A DNA stretch of 45,759 bases from Prevotellaceae bacterium (GCA_031266015.1 JAISBU010000040.1:1-45759); one strand, 5' to 3'; shown: positions 8,159 through 16,907, counted from the first letter of the stretch. Notes: generated from the letters alone by a model not told the origin. A program made the numbers and translations.

Positions 8159-10339
8159 CTATCTTACAATCAAAATTTTACCAACTTTCTTTGAAGCTCC
8201 GTCGGTGGATACCATGAATACAAAATATACTCCGGTTGTAACCCGGTGTCCATTTAGGCTCTGCAAGTCCCAGGTGAAGCTGCCGCCATTTGCACTCCCT
8301 TCATACACAAGGTTTCCTGAGGCATCTGTAATTTTCACCGAGGCATCTTCCATTAAACCTTCTATGGTTGCCAAATTCATATTTGGCCGCACAGGATTCG
8401 GGTATATTTTCACCGAAGAAAAGTCTGTTGAACCAACCGTAGCATCCGCTTTATATGACACCAAACCCTTGTCGGTGAGTATAAAAACTTCACCGGTTCT
8501 ACTGTTTGCCTTTACATCCAAAACGTTGTCCGATGGAAGCGGGCTGTTTGTTGTATTGAATGCCTGCAGCTGCTCCGAGCCATCAGGAGTTTCCAGAAAT
8601 ACGCCGGCATTACGCGTGCCGAACCATTTGCGGTTACCGCCATCTATCTCAATGGCGTTGACTACCTCAAATTCCAACAGGTAGGCAACGTACCCTTCCA
8701 CGCTCGTTTTTTGGTGTATACGACGGGCCTCTAACGAAGAGGTAAACATGCTGCTTTGTGGCGTATACACAGCAGCTCCCTTGTTTGTGCTAATCCACAC
8801 TTCGCCTGAACGATCTGCGGACAGAGTATACCCGGAAGTTGGTGTTGCAGCAAAATCATTTCTCAAGGATATGGCAAAGCTGTTCGATTTGTCGTCGGAG
8901 GTATCGTAGATGTCATTGGACGGCGTGTACACAAACAGACTTGTACCGCCAACAATGCCCCAAAAGTTGTTGCTCTGAGAAGAGGTAACTCCGGTAATAG
9001 CTTTGCCGGCAAATTCGGGTGCAGTCAATGAAACCCAGCTGCCATCTTCTTTACGAACATTGACAGGCGTTGCATCTGCAGATGAGAATGCGAACAGCTG
9101 GCCTTTGCTGTTAAACTCCAAACCGCCCAGGTTTTTACCCTGTAATTCACCCTGTGTTACCAAACCGGAGCCGCTAAAAGCAAGTATCCCGTTGCTTGTA
9201 GCAATATGAGAATTTTGGGTGGCAACCGGATTTATGCTCACATATTTTACTTGTTGCAGCTCGTTATACAAGGCATTTTCCCATCCTGTATTTCCAAATT
9301 CGGAGAAAAATCCAGCGCCTGCAATGACGACTCTTCCATCCTGCTCATCCATGGCGGCAATAGCGTTACGTTGAGGGCCATTGGGTTGTATCGGGGTAAA
9401 ATCAGGATATTCGTACTTCAGAAATCCCCGCTGCGCATCAGCTATAAAAAGCTCTCCGGCATTACTCACATGCACTCCTGCTGGTTGCATGTTATCTATA
9501 GAAATGCTATCTCCGGAGGTAATATTTCTAAGGTTGGATGTGGTGGCCATCCAGCAGTTTTCTCCATCGTTGCAGAGCATCTTAACTCCCGTCGCAAAAA
9601 CCAACGAAGATAGTAAGTTGCTGAATTTTAGACAATTACCACTGGTATCTAACGTGTACATCTGTCCCTCGCTCAAAGCCAATGACACAAAGGACGTTCC
9701 ACTTTGCAGCTTTCGCCAACTTCCGAAGTAGGATAGCTGAGGGTGGTCTTTTGCACAAACGTAAAGACCCTGAGGTGTTGCAGCCACCACGGTGTCATTA
9801 AACACGATTAAATCATTGATCATCAACGCGCCACCGTTTTCATCAACGGTAAAGTTGTCGTTTATTTCTATCCTCTTATCCTCTATCTTTAAAATTCCGA
9901 AATCTGTTGCAACGAAAATATAACCATCAATTCTCAAAAACCTATTGATGCCTTTGGCGCTCAACACCGCATCATTTTTTACATCGGCAATGTTGCTTAC
10001 GCGTGAAATTGATGTGCCGGATAAAGTTACCAAATCAATGTTGCCATTCGAATAACCCAGTAGCAGCAGCCCTTGTGTACTGTCATAATCTGCAGCGCTA
10101 AGGCCAAAATCGCTAAGCCCGTCAACCTTAGAAAGTTTTTGCGCATCGGGCAAAAATACCAACCCCGCCGTAGCTACACCTATCGTTTGCCCACCTGCGG
10201 ACATTGCCGCAACTCCCTCATTATAAGCAAAATGATCGCGCCAAGTCCCCATCTTCATTTGTGCCCACGAGAGGTTTACCCCTGTCAGCAGCAAAATCAG
10301 AGAAACAACGAGTCGTGTATGTTGTGATCTTACAATCAA
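8159..10339 (-). CDS. porZ: PorZ-like type IX secretion protein with C-terminal sorting domain
   Basis: A 726-residue exported protein. Residues 1-27 form a signal peptide ending SWAQ, followed directly by GTWRDHFAYN, the opening of PorZ-type beta-propeller proteins. Two propeller-like domains follow, with repeated short blades (for example LSKVDGLSDFGLSAADYD and WFGTRNAGVFLETPDG). The last 80 or so residues are a type A T9SS C-terminal domain starting KIYPNPVRPNMNL, with the typical VKITDASGNLVYEG and GVYFVFM strands and a final KVGKILIVR. PorZ belongs to the surface attachment complex of the type IX secretion system. The only nearby start is TTG at 10339, 14 bp after the transporter gene. 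Confidence 0.85.
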   Translation of the reverse strand: MIVRSQHTRLVVSLILLLTGVNLSWAQMKMGTWRDHFAYNEGVAAMSAGGQTIGVATAGLVFLPDAQKLSKVDGLSDFGLSAADYDSTQGLLLLGYSNGNIDLVTLSGTSISRVSNIADVKNDAVLSAKGINRFLRIDGYIFVATDFGILKIEDKRIEINDNFTVDENGGALMINDLIVFNDTVVAATPQGLYVCAKDHPQLSYFGSWRKLQSGTSFVSLALSEGQMYTLDTSGNCLKFSNLLSSLVFATGVKMLCNDGENCWMATTSNLRNITSGDSISIDNMQPAGVHVSNAGELFIADAQRGFLKYEYPDFTPIQPNGPQRNAIAAMDEQDGRVVIAGAGFFSEFGNTGWENALYNELQQVKYVSINPVATQNSHIATSNGILAFSGSGLVTQGELQGKNLGGLEFNSKGQLFAFSSADATPVNVRKEDGSWVSLTAPEFAGKAITGVTSSQSNNFWGIVGGTSLFVYTPSNDIYDTSDDKSNSFAISLRNDFAATPTSGYTLSADRSGEVWISTNKGAAVYTPQSSMFTSSLEARRIHQKTSVEGYVAYLLEFEVVNAIEIDGGNRKWFGTRNAGVFLETPDGSEQLQAFNTTNSPLPSDNVLDVKANSRTGEVFILTDKGLVSYKADATVGSTDFSSVKIYPNPVRPNMNLATIEGLMEDASVKITDASGNLVYEGSANGGSFTWDLQSLNGHRVTTGVYFVFMVSTDGASKKVGKILIVR

Positions 10340-10353
10340 AATCTGAATAGCTT

Positions 10354-11307
10354 CTAGTATGGTTTGGCTCTTGCCCTACTTTTTGTTACTACGTAAACAC
10401 CGCCAAATATAAGAATGGCAGCAAATACCTTGTACCACTCAAATTTATCTTGCATAGCCAAAATTGCAGCAATGCTGGCCACCAAAGGCTGCATATAGTT
10501 GTACATGCTCAAAGTCGTAGGGCGTAAGTAGCGCATAGAGAAACCAATGCACAAGTAGGTTATAAATGTAGCGAAAAATAAGATATAACCCACCGAAGGA
10601 ATTACATGTGGCGCCAGGCTGCTCCACTGTATGCCGGTAACATGCCAAATACCGATAGGTGTGATGCCGAGCGCAGCAAATAAAAACATCCAGCACATGA
10701 TGGTTGATGAGCTATAGTGCGCCGCCAGAGGTTTGGATATAGCCAAATAAATAGCGTAGGAAAGCGAGCTGCAAAAGCATAGCAGCGCCCCAAATACCGT
10801 GCCTTTGGGTTCATCTCCATGGCGCTTCATTAAGTCAAACGCACAGCTGATACTTTCACAAGCCAAAGCATCGTTGATAAAAGTGTGCAGGATAATAATA
10901 AGCGCTCCCACAGCGCCCATGATAACGCCCAATATTTTAATTCCGGTAATAGGTTCTTTAAGAAAAATTGCCGCAAGGCACATCACCAGAACCGGAGTTA
11001 TGGTAGTTACAATCAGAGCATCTACCGAAGAGGTGTAGGCCAATCCGAACAGGAAGAAGCCCTGGTTGAACACCACGCCGAACAAGCCACACAGCGCAAG
11101 CAAGCCAACGTCTTTTAAAGGAACTTTTTCTCGCTTGGTAAACAGCGACAATGCACCAAAAGCAATCGCCGCAAAAGCCACCCGAAGAAATATGAGAGCT
11201 TCCGCACTTAGTCCTTCCGATAAAACATCCTTAGAAATGGGTGCGTTCAACCCAAAAATAACGCTGCTGAAACCAATAGCAAGGTGCGCCCTAACCGAAC
11301 TTTTCAT
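10354..11307 (-). CDS. EamA/DMT family transporter
   Basis: A 317-residue inner-membrane protein with about ten hydrophobic segments arranged as two EamA repeats (about residues 6-140 and 170-312). The first repeat starts AIGFSSVIFGLNAPISK and the second contains GALLCFCSSLSYAIYLAISKPL; the C-terminus is short and basic. It belongs to the drug/metabolite transporter superfamily. The substrate (amino acids, metabolites or others) cannot be predicted. It is the first gene of the long minus-strand run, with a TACCTTTG -7-like element just upstream, and is divergent from lplA. Confidence 0.88.
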   Translation of the reverse strand: MKSSVRAHLAIGFSSVIFGLNAPISKDVLSEGLSAEALIFLRVAFAAIAFGALSLFTKREKVPLKDVGLLALCGLFGVVFNQGFFLFGLAYTSSVDALIVTTITPVLVMCLAAIFLKEPITGIKILGVIMGAVGALIIILHTFINDALACESISCAFDLMKRHGDEPKGTVFGALLCFCSSLSYAIYLAISKPLAAHYSSSTIMCWMFLFAALGITPIGIWHVTGIQWSSLAPHVIPSVGYILFFATFITYLCIGFSMRYLRPTTLSMYNYMQPLVASIAAILAMQDKFEWYKVFAAILIFGGVYVVTKSRARAKPY

Positions 11308-11325
11308 TTACATGCAATAGAATAA

Positions 11326-11333
11326 CAAAGGTA
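11326..11333 (-). promoter_or_regulatory. probable -7 element for the DMT transporter run
   Basis: On the minus strand this reads TACCTTTG, matching the Bacteroidota -7 consensus TAnnTTTG, 18 bp before the ATG at 11307. A good -33 TTG at the right distance is not obvious, so the call is moderate. Confidence 0.4.
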
Positions 11334-11377
11334 CGTAATAATTGAAAATAACGGCATTGCACTTTGCAAAATCTTAG

Positions 11378-11385
11378 TATCTTTA
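11378..11385 (+). promoter_or_regulatory. probable -7 element for lplA
   Basis: TATCTTTA is close to the TAnnTTTG consensus, 30 bp before the lplA ATG. An ATTG at 11356-11359 lies 18 bp upstream and could serve as the -33 element. Confidence 0.45.
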
Positions 11386-11415
11386 CATTCTCAGAAATCA
11401 CTCAGAGACATATTT

Positions 11416-12399
11416 ATGCAACTTATTGCAAATCAAAATATTACCCCCTACTTTAACCTTGCGGCCGAAGAATATCTGTTGAAAAATACAGCGGAGGAAT
11501 ACTTCATGCTTTGGCAAAACGAGCCCACAGTAGTAGTGGGATGCCACCAGCACACCGCGGCAGAAGTCAACCTGATGGAGGCAGAAAAGCGAGGCGTACA
11601 TGTTGTAAGGCGCATTACCGGTGGCGGGGCTGTGTATCACGATTTGGGCAACGTAAATTTTTCTCTGGTAAAAAACATAACCGACAACGCAAAAGGAGTC
11701 AGCATCTACGAGGAGTTGGCACATCCCGTGTTAAAAACTCTATCTGATTTAGGAGTTAAGGCTCACCTTGGCGGGCGCAATGACATAATGGTTGGCGAAC
11801 GCAAGATTTCCGGCTGCGCAGTGCACGCTCACCGAGGTCGAATATTGCTTCATGGCGCGCTACTTTTTTGCACAGACCTTAACGTACTTTCAACCATACT
11901 GACTCCACATACCAGTAAATTTGAGGGAAAGGCCGTGCAGTCAGTCGCCAAGCGTGTGGTTAATGTGCAAGATTTGCTTGTGAACAAAATTAGCGTAGCA
12001 GCGTTTATGCAAAGGCTGGAGCAAAATATTGAGTCCAACCGGCGCTGTAAAAAGCGCACGTTTACGCAAAAAGAGCAGGAGCAAATAGCCAAGTTGGAGC
12101 AAGAAAAATTCTCTCAACATGATTGGATTTTTGGAAAAATTGCACCACAGGCTTACAGCAAAATAGGCCGTACATCCGCAGGCAACGTGGAGGTTCGGTT
12201 AGCTTTCGATAGTGGAAAAATCGGACGGGTGCAGCTGCTTGGAGATTTTTTTGCACAGCAGCCAATTGCAGGGTTGGAGCAGCGCCTGCAAGGTTGTGTG
12301 CACACTCCCTCCGACGTAAAAAAACGGTTGCGCGAAATTAATTTACAACACTACATAGCAGGCATACAAGAGCAAGAGTTGCTGGAGCTATTCTTTTAA
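11416..12399 (+). CDS. lplA: lipoate-protein ligase A
   Basis: A 327-residue ligase of the LplA/LipL fold that attaches lipoate to E2 and GcvH domains. The lipoyl-binding block RRITGGGAVYHDLGNVNFSLV is at about residues 63-83, and the catalytic-type Lys lies in GRNDIMVGERKISGCA (about 117-132). HGALLF and the C-terminal accessory domain (about 230-320) are present, so it is likely the two-domain form that activates free lipoate itself. The start is ATG at 11416. The patatin-like gene follows 13 bp later. Confidence 0.92.
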   Translation: MQLIANQNITPYFNLAAEEYLLKNTAEEYFMLWQNEPTVVVGCHQHTAAEVNLMEAEKRGVHVVRRITGGGAVYHDLGNVNFSLVKNITDNAKGVSIYEELAHPVLKTLSDLGVKAHLGGRNDIMVGERKISGCAVHAHRGRILLHGALLFCTDLNVLSTILTPHTSKFEGKAVQSVAKRVVNVQDLLVNKISVAAFMQRLEQNIESNRRCKKRTFTQKEQEQIAKLEQEKFSQHDWIFGKIAPQAYSKIGRTSAGNVEVRLAFDSGKIGRVQLLGDFFAQQPIAGLEQRLQGCVHTPSDVKKRLREINLQHYIAGIQEQELLELFF

Positions 12400-12412
12400 C
12401 AATAAACGAGTT

Positions 12413-13309
12413 ATGAAATATATATGCATCATGCTGGCGTTGTTGACAACAGCGGTCAACGTTGGATTTTCACAAAAGAAAACAGAAAACAAGAGCAAAG
12501 ATAAAATCGGCATTGTGCTGTCAGGTGGAGCAGCGCGAGGTTTTGCTCATCTGGGAGTGCTACAGGCGCTGGAAGATAATGGCATTGTGCCCGATTACGT
12601 TTCCGGCTCCAGCATGGGCGCAGTTATCGGAAGCGCCTATGCGGCAGGAAAAACGCCTGCGGAAATTTATGACTTCGGACGTAAGGCCAACTTTATAAGA
12701 CTTTATCGCCCCACACTGAGAGCGAGCTCCCTTTTCAAAACAACCTTCCTGCAAAAAATGTTGGACGACTTGATACCGCATGACGATTTCGGATTACTAA
12801 AGAAAAAACTCTTCGTGTGCATGACCAATCTCAACACGGCACATTGGGATATTGCCAGCACCGGAACCATTAAAAACAAGGTAATAGCCTCTGCTTCAAT
12901 ACCTTTTGTATTTGAGCCCAGCATTATAGACAGCACCATTTACGTAGACGGAGGGTTACTAAACAACCTTCCCGTAGAACCACTCAAGGCCATGCCCGAT
13001 TGCAAGCACATCATTGGCGTAAGCGTCAACTCCCTGCCGCACAAAACACAACATGAGCTCCTCGGCATGGAGGCGCTGGTTCGCACGGTATCAATGGTTG
13101 TTGTGGGAACAGAAATGCAACGTCGCAAGCATTGCAACTACTACATTGAAGTTGACAAAGCCGGAACCATCGGACTGCTGGAATTTAGCCGTATTGACGA
13201 ATTTTACCAAATGGGCTATGAGGCTGTAGTTAGCTACATAGAGAGCCATCCCGAAATACTACAGCTATCTAACCGTAACGAAAAAAACGTCAACATAAAC
13301 GATTTATAA
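12413..13309 (+). CDS. patatin-like phospholipase family protein
   Basis: A 298-residue protein with an N-terminal signal peptide (about residues 1-20, ending VGFSQ) and a complete patatin domain. It has the oxyanion-hole motif SGGAARG (about 37-43), the nucleophile Ser67 in GSSMG, and the catalytic Asp179 in DGG. The Ser-Asp dyad predicts lipid acyl hydrolase activity in the periplasm or outer membrane. It lacks the C-terminal beta-barrel of PlpD-like proteins and is closer in size to RssA/YlbK-type enzymes. It probably forms an operon with lplA, and its stop is followed after 2 bp by the threonine aldolase fragment. Confidence 0.88.
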   Translation: MKYICIMLALLTTAVNVGFSQKKTENKSKDKIGIVLSGGAARGFAHLGVLQALEDNGIVPDYVSGSSMGAVIGSAYAAGKTPAEIYDFGRKANFIRLYRPTLRASSLFKTTFLQKMLDDLIPHDDFGLLKKKLFVCMTNLNTAHWDIASTGTIKNKVIASASIPFVFEPSIIDSTIYVDGGLLNNLPVEPLKAMPDCKHIIGVSVNSLPHKTQHELLGMEALVRTVSMVVVGTEMQRRKHCNYYIEVDKAGTIGLLEFSRIDEFYQMGYEAVVSYIESHPEILQLSNRNEKNVNINDL

Positions 13310-13311
13310 CA

Positions 13312-13490
13312 ATGAACCCTCGTGGATTTGCCAGCGATAACAATGCCGGCGTACACCCCGAAATATTGGCCGCCATAGCCACCGCCAATCAAGGCCACAC
13401 ACATGGTTACGGCGATGATGAATACACCGAAAAAGCCACGCTGCAGCTAAAGAATATCTTTGGCAAGCAGAGCAAATTTTTTTTGGTTCA
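13312..13490 (+). pseudogene. 5' fragment of low-specificity threonine aldolase
   Basis: The first 58 or so codons match the N-terminus of PLP-dependent L-threonine aldolases (beta-eliminating lyase family): GFASDNNAGVHPEIL, then HTHGYGDDEYT and the start of the next helix, up to ...KFFLV. The full enzyme has about 340 residues, so about 80 percent is missing. Reading on gives a stop at 13495-13497, inside the inverted repeat of the IS1595-type element that begins at 13485. No 3' part of the gene is found on the far side of the element, where phage terminase sequence starts instead. The break is therefore an insertion plus deletion or recombination, not a clean insertion. Confidence 0.85.
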
Positions 13491-14222
13491 AGACTAGTTA
13501 AGTGGCTTTTTTCGTAAATTCTTTAGCAAAGTTAGGTATAAGTTTTTATCCCTATGGTTGTAGCTAAATTCGCACTCTTTTATATGCAGGTAAAACATAT
13601 GCTTATGGACACCCCTAAACTTAGCCAACCGGACTTTACAAAGCCCCCAGAAGTTTTCAATGCCGTTAATATGGTTGCGCCCATCGGCAAATTCATTCTG
13701 GCCATGCTGCACCCTAAAGTGCTTTTATACCCGTGGCTGACCAGCCCATCGTAGGCTTTAAATTCGTCGGAATAAATGACCGCCCCTGTGTCAACTTTTC
13801 CCTGAATAATCGGCATCAGCTCTTGCATCGAGCAGCTTTTAACGACCTGTGTGTACACCTTATCGCCCCGCTTGAGCAGGCCGAATACGGGGATTTTCCT
13901 CGTGCACTGCGCCCTCGAATGCCGCGAACGCGCCGCGCGCCAAAGTAACTTTCGTCCAGCTCCACTTCGCTGTTTTCAAAGGGGCTTTCCGCTTCGCAGA
14001 GTTCGGCAAGGCGCTCCCTAATTTTGTTGAAAATATTGTTTACAGAACCTCGATCAAGACCCGTAAATTCTGCCATTTTTTTAGCCTCCATGCCAAGGCA
14101 AAAAAGCCGCAGAATTACTCGAAATTTTTCATCTGAAATCTAGGCTCTAAAAAATACTTATTACTCATTGTTTTACAATTAATTAGGCAAAGATAAGCAT
14201 TACTTAACTAATCCTGAACCAT
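13485..14222 (-). mobile_element. degenerate IS1595-type insertion sequence
   Basis: An element of about 738 bp with imperfect 19-bp terminal inverted repeats: GGTTCAAGACTAGTTAAGT at 13485-13503 and, read on the minus strand from 14220, GGTTCAGGATTAGTTAAGT (2 mismatches). It holds one transposase reading frame on the minus strand. No matching 8-bp target duplication is seen: the left flank is a run of T and the right flank is AT-rich but different. This fits the fact that the two flanks come from unrelated genes (threonine aldolase and phage terminase). The exact right edge is uncertain by about 2 bp. Confidence 0.85.
13494..14168 (-). pseudogene. IS1595 family transposase, broken by frameshifts
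   Basis: The frame starts at ATG 14168 (MSNKYFL). It shifts near 14135-14145 into SDEKFRVILRLFCLG and the HTH-like region KKMAEFTGLDRGSVNNIFNKIRE. The DDE domain starts VELDESYFGARR and shifts again near 13900 into PVFGLLKRGDKVYTQVV and SDEFKAYDGLVSHGYK. A final shift at the A-run near 13725 leads to the C-terminal HINGIENFWG segment carrying the catalytic Glu, ending in the left terminal repeat. The catalytic residues can be seen but are spread over several frames, so the enzyme is dead. The lack of an N-terminal zinc ribbon suggests the IS1016-like branch of IS1595. Confidence 0.85.
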
Positions 14223-14224
14223 AA

Positions 14225-15490
14225 ATTTTCATTATTAGCACGCCTACCATTAGCGGACAATCGGCAATTGAACGTGAATTTTTAGACACCGACCAAAACT
14301 ACTACCACGTGCCGTGCCCCTATTGCGGTGCTTTGCAAAGTTTAGTTTTCTCTCAACTCAAATGGGACGAAGGGCGCCCCGAAACCGCCCGCTATATTTG
14401 TGCGCATTGTGGAGCGGCCGTTGAGGAACGCCACAAGATTGAAATGTTTGAGCGGGGTGTGTGGATGCCCAGCGTGCCCGAACGGTCAAACGATGAAGTC
14501 ATAGGCTTTCACCTTAACTCGCTGTATAGCCCTTACGGCTGGCATTCGTGGGCGGAAATAGCCTCCGAATTTTTGAAGGCAAAAAATGACACCAGTAAGT
14601 TAAAGGTGTTCGTCAATACTACGCTAGGTGAAGCGTGGGCGGAAAGGGGCGAGGCGCCGCCATACAAAAACCTGTACAATCGCCGCGAATCATACCGTTT
14701 AAACGAGCTGCAAAATGACGTGTGTTTTATCACCGTGGGGGTGGACGTGCAGCGTGACCGCTTGGAGTTGGAGGTGGTGGGGTGGTGTGCCGATAAGCGT
14801 TCTTACTCCATTGATTACCGCGTGTTGGAGGGTGACACCGCCAGCGGTGGCGGGTGGGATAAACTGGCGGCGGTGGTTGGTGAGCGGTGGCTCCGAAGTG
14901 ACGGCATGGAGTTACCCGTTAAAATAATGGCCATAGATACAGGCTACAACACTACGCATGTGTATGATTTTTGCCGTAGGTTTGACGCCTTGCGTGTTAT
15001 ACCTGTTAAGGGGATGGATAGCTTGGGCATGGCCGTTTCACCGCCTAAAACGGTGGACGTTACCAAGGCCGGTAAGAAGGTGGGTAAGTTGAGGCTATGG
15101 AGCGTTGGCGTTTCCTTTTTGAAGGGAGAATTGTATTCGGCTTTGCGCTTGGAAAAGGATGATAAAGGTGTTCCGCCTCCTAACTACTGCCACTTCCCGG
15201 AGTATGACGAACATTTTTTTCGTGGGCTTACTGCAGAGGAGCAGGTAAAGAAAATTGTACGCGGCTACCCCCGTTACATGTGGGTGAAAAAGTATGAGCG
15301 TAACGAGCCGCTAGATTGCCGTATATACGCCCGCACCGCCGCCGCTATTGTCGGATTAGATCGCTTGAAACCCGAAAAATTAGCCGCCCTTGGTGGGCTA
15401 TCGCAATCAACTCGAAGCCGCGACAACTCAACCCCCAGCGCTCCACGGGGTGAGCGCAAGCGCCGGCGGGGTGGTTTTTGGGATAGCTGA
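14225..15490 (+). pseudogene. phage terminase large subunit (GpA family), 5'-truncated
   Basis: About 421 codons of the C-terminal part of a lambda GpA-type terminase large subunit. The open frame begins right at the IS edge with IFIISTPTISGQSAIEREF, a GpA hallmark. It is followed by a zinc-ribbon-like CPYCG...CAHC pair and the nuclease-domain segments GVDVQRDRLELEVVGW, KIMAIDTGYNTTHVYDF and YNLYNRR-like residues. The N-terminal packaging ATPase with its Walker A motif is missing, so it cannot package DNA. It ends with tandem stops TGA TAA. The GTG at 14309 could only start a fragment. This is the largest piece of a prophage remnant. Confidence 0.85.
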
Positions 15491-15493
15491 TAA

Positions 15494-15509
15494 TACCGTT
15501 TAAACGGTA
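15494..15509. promoter_or_regulatory. 16-bp perfect palindrome upstream of hicAB
   Basis: TACCGTTTAAACGGTA is a perfect palindrome lying 17 bp before the -33 element of the hicA promoter and just after the terminase stops. HicB-type antitoxins with a DNA-binding C-terminus repress their own promoter, so this is a candidate operator. This is inference; the site could also be a phage regulatory element. Confidence 0.4.
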
Positions 15510-15525
15510 AGAATAGTTTAAAAAT

Positions 15526-15556
15526 TTTGCAAATGATAGAAATATAGTTATCTTTG
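15526..15556 (+). promoter_or_regulatory. Bacteroidota-type promoter of hicAB
   Basis: TTTG at 15526-15529 and TATCTTTG at 15549-15556 are separated by 19 bp, which matches the -33/-7 consensus and spacing. The -7 element is 33 bp before the hicA ATG. This shows that the toxin-antitoxin pair has its own promoter inside the phage remnant. Confidence 0.65.
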
Positions 15557-15588
15557 CAGTGTAGTTAATCAATAAAACATTTGAGAAA

Positions 15589-15777
15589 ATGAAAATATCA
15601 GAGGCGTTAAGGAAGTTAAAAAGGGAGGGTTGCTACCTCCTGTCGCATGGTGGCAATCACGATTGGTGGCAAAGTCCGATAACAAATAAAAAGTTTCAAG
15701 TTCCGCGACACCAAACGCAGGAACTCACACCAAAAACGAAGACAAGCATAGAGTTGTATTCAGGGGTTAGGCTTTAA
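15589..15777 (+). CDS. hicA: HicA-type mRNA interferase toxin
   Basis: A 62-residue protein of the HicA family (double-stranded-RNA-binding-like fold) that cleaves mRNA. It has the N-terminal helix MKISEALRKLKREGCY, the catalytic His of the SHGGNHDWW segment, the strand FQVPRH, and a C-terminal helix. Length is normal. hicB follows 38 bp later, the usual toxin-first order. It has its own promoter. Toxin-antitoxin pairs are frequent accessory genes of prophages and may explain why this scrap has been kept. Confidence 0.85.
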   Translation: MKISEALRKLKREGCYLLSHGGNHDWWQSPITNKKFQVPRHQTQELTPKTKTSIELYSGVRL

Positions 15778-15815
15778 CCCCTGAATGCTAAAAAATAATC
15801 TAATAATAAGTAACT

Positions 15816-16220
15816 ATGAAAGTAGATGTAGTAGTAGAAAAAGGGAAAGACAACCTGTTTAGTGTGAACATGGATTACCATGGGCTCGACTTTGGGTTGT
15901 CGGGTTTTGGCAAAACAGCAGACGAGGCAATAAAAGATTTTAATCAGTGCTGGCAAGAGGCAAAGGAAATGTGCAAGGCCGAAGGCAAAGAAATTCCTGT
16001 GCTTGAATTTAACATCAAGTACGATGTTTCATCTTTTCTTGATTACTTTTCGGGCATTCTCTCTAAGTCCGGCTTGGAAGTCATTACCGGTGTTAATCAA
16101 AAGCAGCTGTGGCACTATTCGTCAGGTATGCGCAGACCGCGCCCCGATACCGTAGCGCATATCGAAAAGAGTTTGCACGCATTTGCCGATAATTTAAAAC
16201 AAGTGCACTTTATTGATTAA
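15816..16220 (+). CDS. hicB: HicB-type antitoxin
   Basis: A 134-residue antitoxin. The N-terminal partial RNase-H-like fold (DYHGLDFGLSGFGKTADEAIKDF, residues about 20-44) binds the toxin. The C-terminal HTH region (about 90-130, including NQKQLWHYSSGMRRPRPDTVAHIEKSLHAF) would bind DNA, so autoregulation is likely. It directly follows hicA and is followed by a strong hairpin terminator at 16248. Confidence 0.85.
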   Translation: MKVDVVVEKGKDNLFSVNMDYHGLDFGLSGFGKTADEAIKDFNQCWQEAKEMCKAEGKEIPVLEFNIKYDVSSFLDYFSGILSKSGLEVITGVNQKQLWHYSSGMRRPRPDTVAHIEKSLHAFADNLKQVHFID

Positions 16221-16247
16221 CTACAATTCTCAAAATTTGCATTTGTA

Positions 16248-16273
16248 CCCCACCTCTTTAGGTGGGGTTTTTT
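16248..16273 (+). terminator. intrinsic terminator after hicAB
   Basis: A 7-bp perfect GC-rich stem (CCCCACC / GGTGGGG) with a 6-nt loop is followed by six T. It lies 28 bp after the hicB stop and separates the toxin-antitoxin unit from the phage gene behind it. Confidence 0.8.
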
Positions 16274-16364
16274 ATTGCCCATTTGGCAAGTTCTTGCCAA
16301 GTTTTCAAAATTCGCTTTTGTAGGTGTAATCATTTGCTTATTTTCGCTTGTCGATTCAAGCAAA

Positions 16365-16574
16365 ATGGCATACACAAAAGAGCAATACGAGGCGCTAAAA
16401 AGTTCAATTGCGCAAGGTACGCACTCCGTTACCTACGGTGATAAAACCGTTACCTACCGTTCGCTGGACGAAATGAAGGGCATAGTATGGTTGATGAAGG
16501 CGAAACTATTCCCCGATAAGAAACCTACTCGCCGCTGTTTTGCAAGTTTTGACCGTGGTTTTCACAAAGGATAA
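16365..16574 (+). CDS. gpW-like phage head-tail joining protein
   Basis: A 69-residue protein from ATG 16365 that resembles lambda gpW. The pattern MAYTKEQYEALKSSIAQG, then HSVTYGDKTVTYRSLDEM, then a helix and an aromatic basic tail (RRCFASFDRGF) matches the family fold and length. gpW seals the head pore before tail attachment. In lambdoid morphogenesis clusters it lies between terminase and portal genes, as here. The stop TAA overlaps the ATG of the portal fragment (TAATG). A longer ORF starting at 16275 has no support. Confidence 0.75.
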   Translation: MAYTKEQYEALKSSIAQGTHSVTYGDKTVTYRSLDEMKGIVWLMKAKLFPDKKPTRRCFASFDRGFHKG

Positions 16575-16687
16575 TGAGAATAGGGTGCTTAAATATTACG
16601 CTGAAACCTAGCAAACGCGCTTACGATGCTGCCGATAAGGGCGCCGTACTAAGACATTTCGCATGGCAAATGAGCCTGACAAGCTAA
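16574..16687 (+). pseudogene. 5' scrap of a phage portal protein
   Basis: A 37-codon frame overlaps the gpW-like stop. Its segment KPSKRAYDAADKGAVLRHF resembles the N-terminus of lambda GpB-type portal proteins, which begin with a short basic Tyr/Asp-Ala-Ala segment. Similarity stops where repeat copy A begins (16671), so the frame's last residues are repeat-encoded. The place in the gene order (terminase, gpW, portal) supports the call; the short length limits it. Confidence 0.5.
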
Positions 16688-16873
16688 AATCCTTTGATCA
16701 ACTCACCTGTTCGCATGGGCTTTGCAGAGCCTCCGGTGCGGGAGGGTTGGCTGAGGGATTTTTTTTATTGAAAAGTTAAGAATGAAAAAATTCACGGCTG
16801 CACTCCGCCACTATTGGAAGTATTCCACCGGTTAAAATGCTAAACAGGTAACGAATTAGTTGACTTTTACAGC
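16671..16873 (-). repeat. 0.2-kb dispersed repeat, copy A
   Basis: This 203-bp segment is the inverted partner of 19681-19886. Both ends can be set to the base: similarity starts at the TGAGCCTGACAAG edge and stops after ...TTTTACAGC. Its core folds into adjacent small hairpins (GGCTTTGCAGAGCC and CTCCGGTGCGGGAG). Longer stems enclose the core. It carries no ORF of its own. Copy A interrupts the phage portal fragment. Confidence 0.85.
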
Positions 16874-16907
16874 AATGACTACTCTACTGTAAGCTGCTAC
16901 TTGCAAC

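Noticed and set aside
16275..16364. Hydrophobic extension in front of the gpW-like protein, suggesting a membrane protein
   Set aside because: The gpW family starts at the ATG at 16365; the extension begins at the edge of the hicAB terminator and has no family match.
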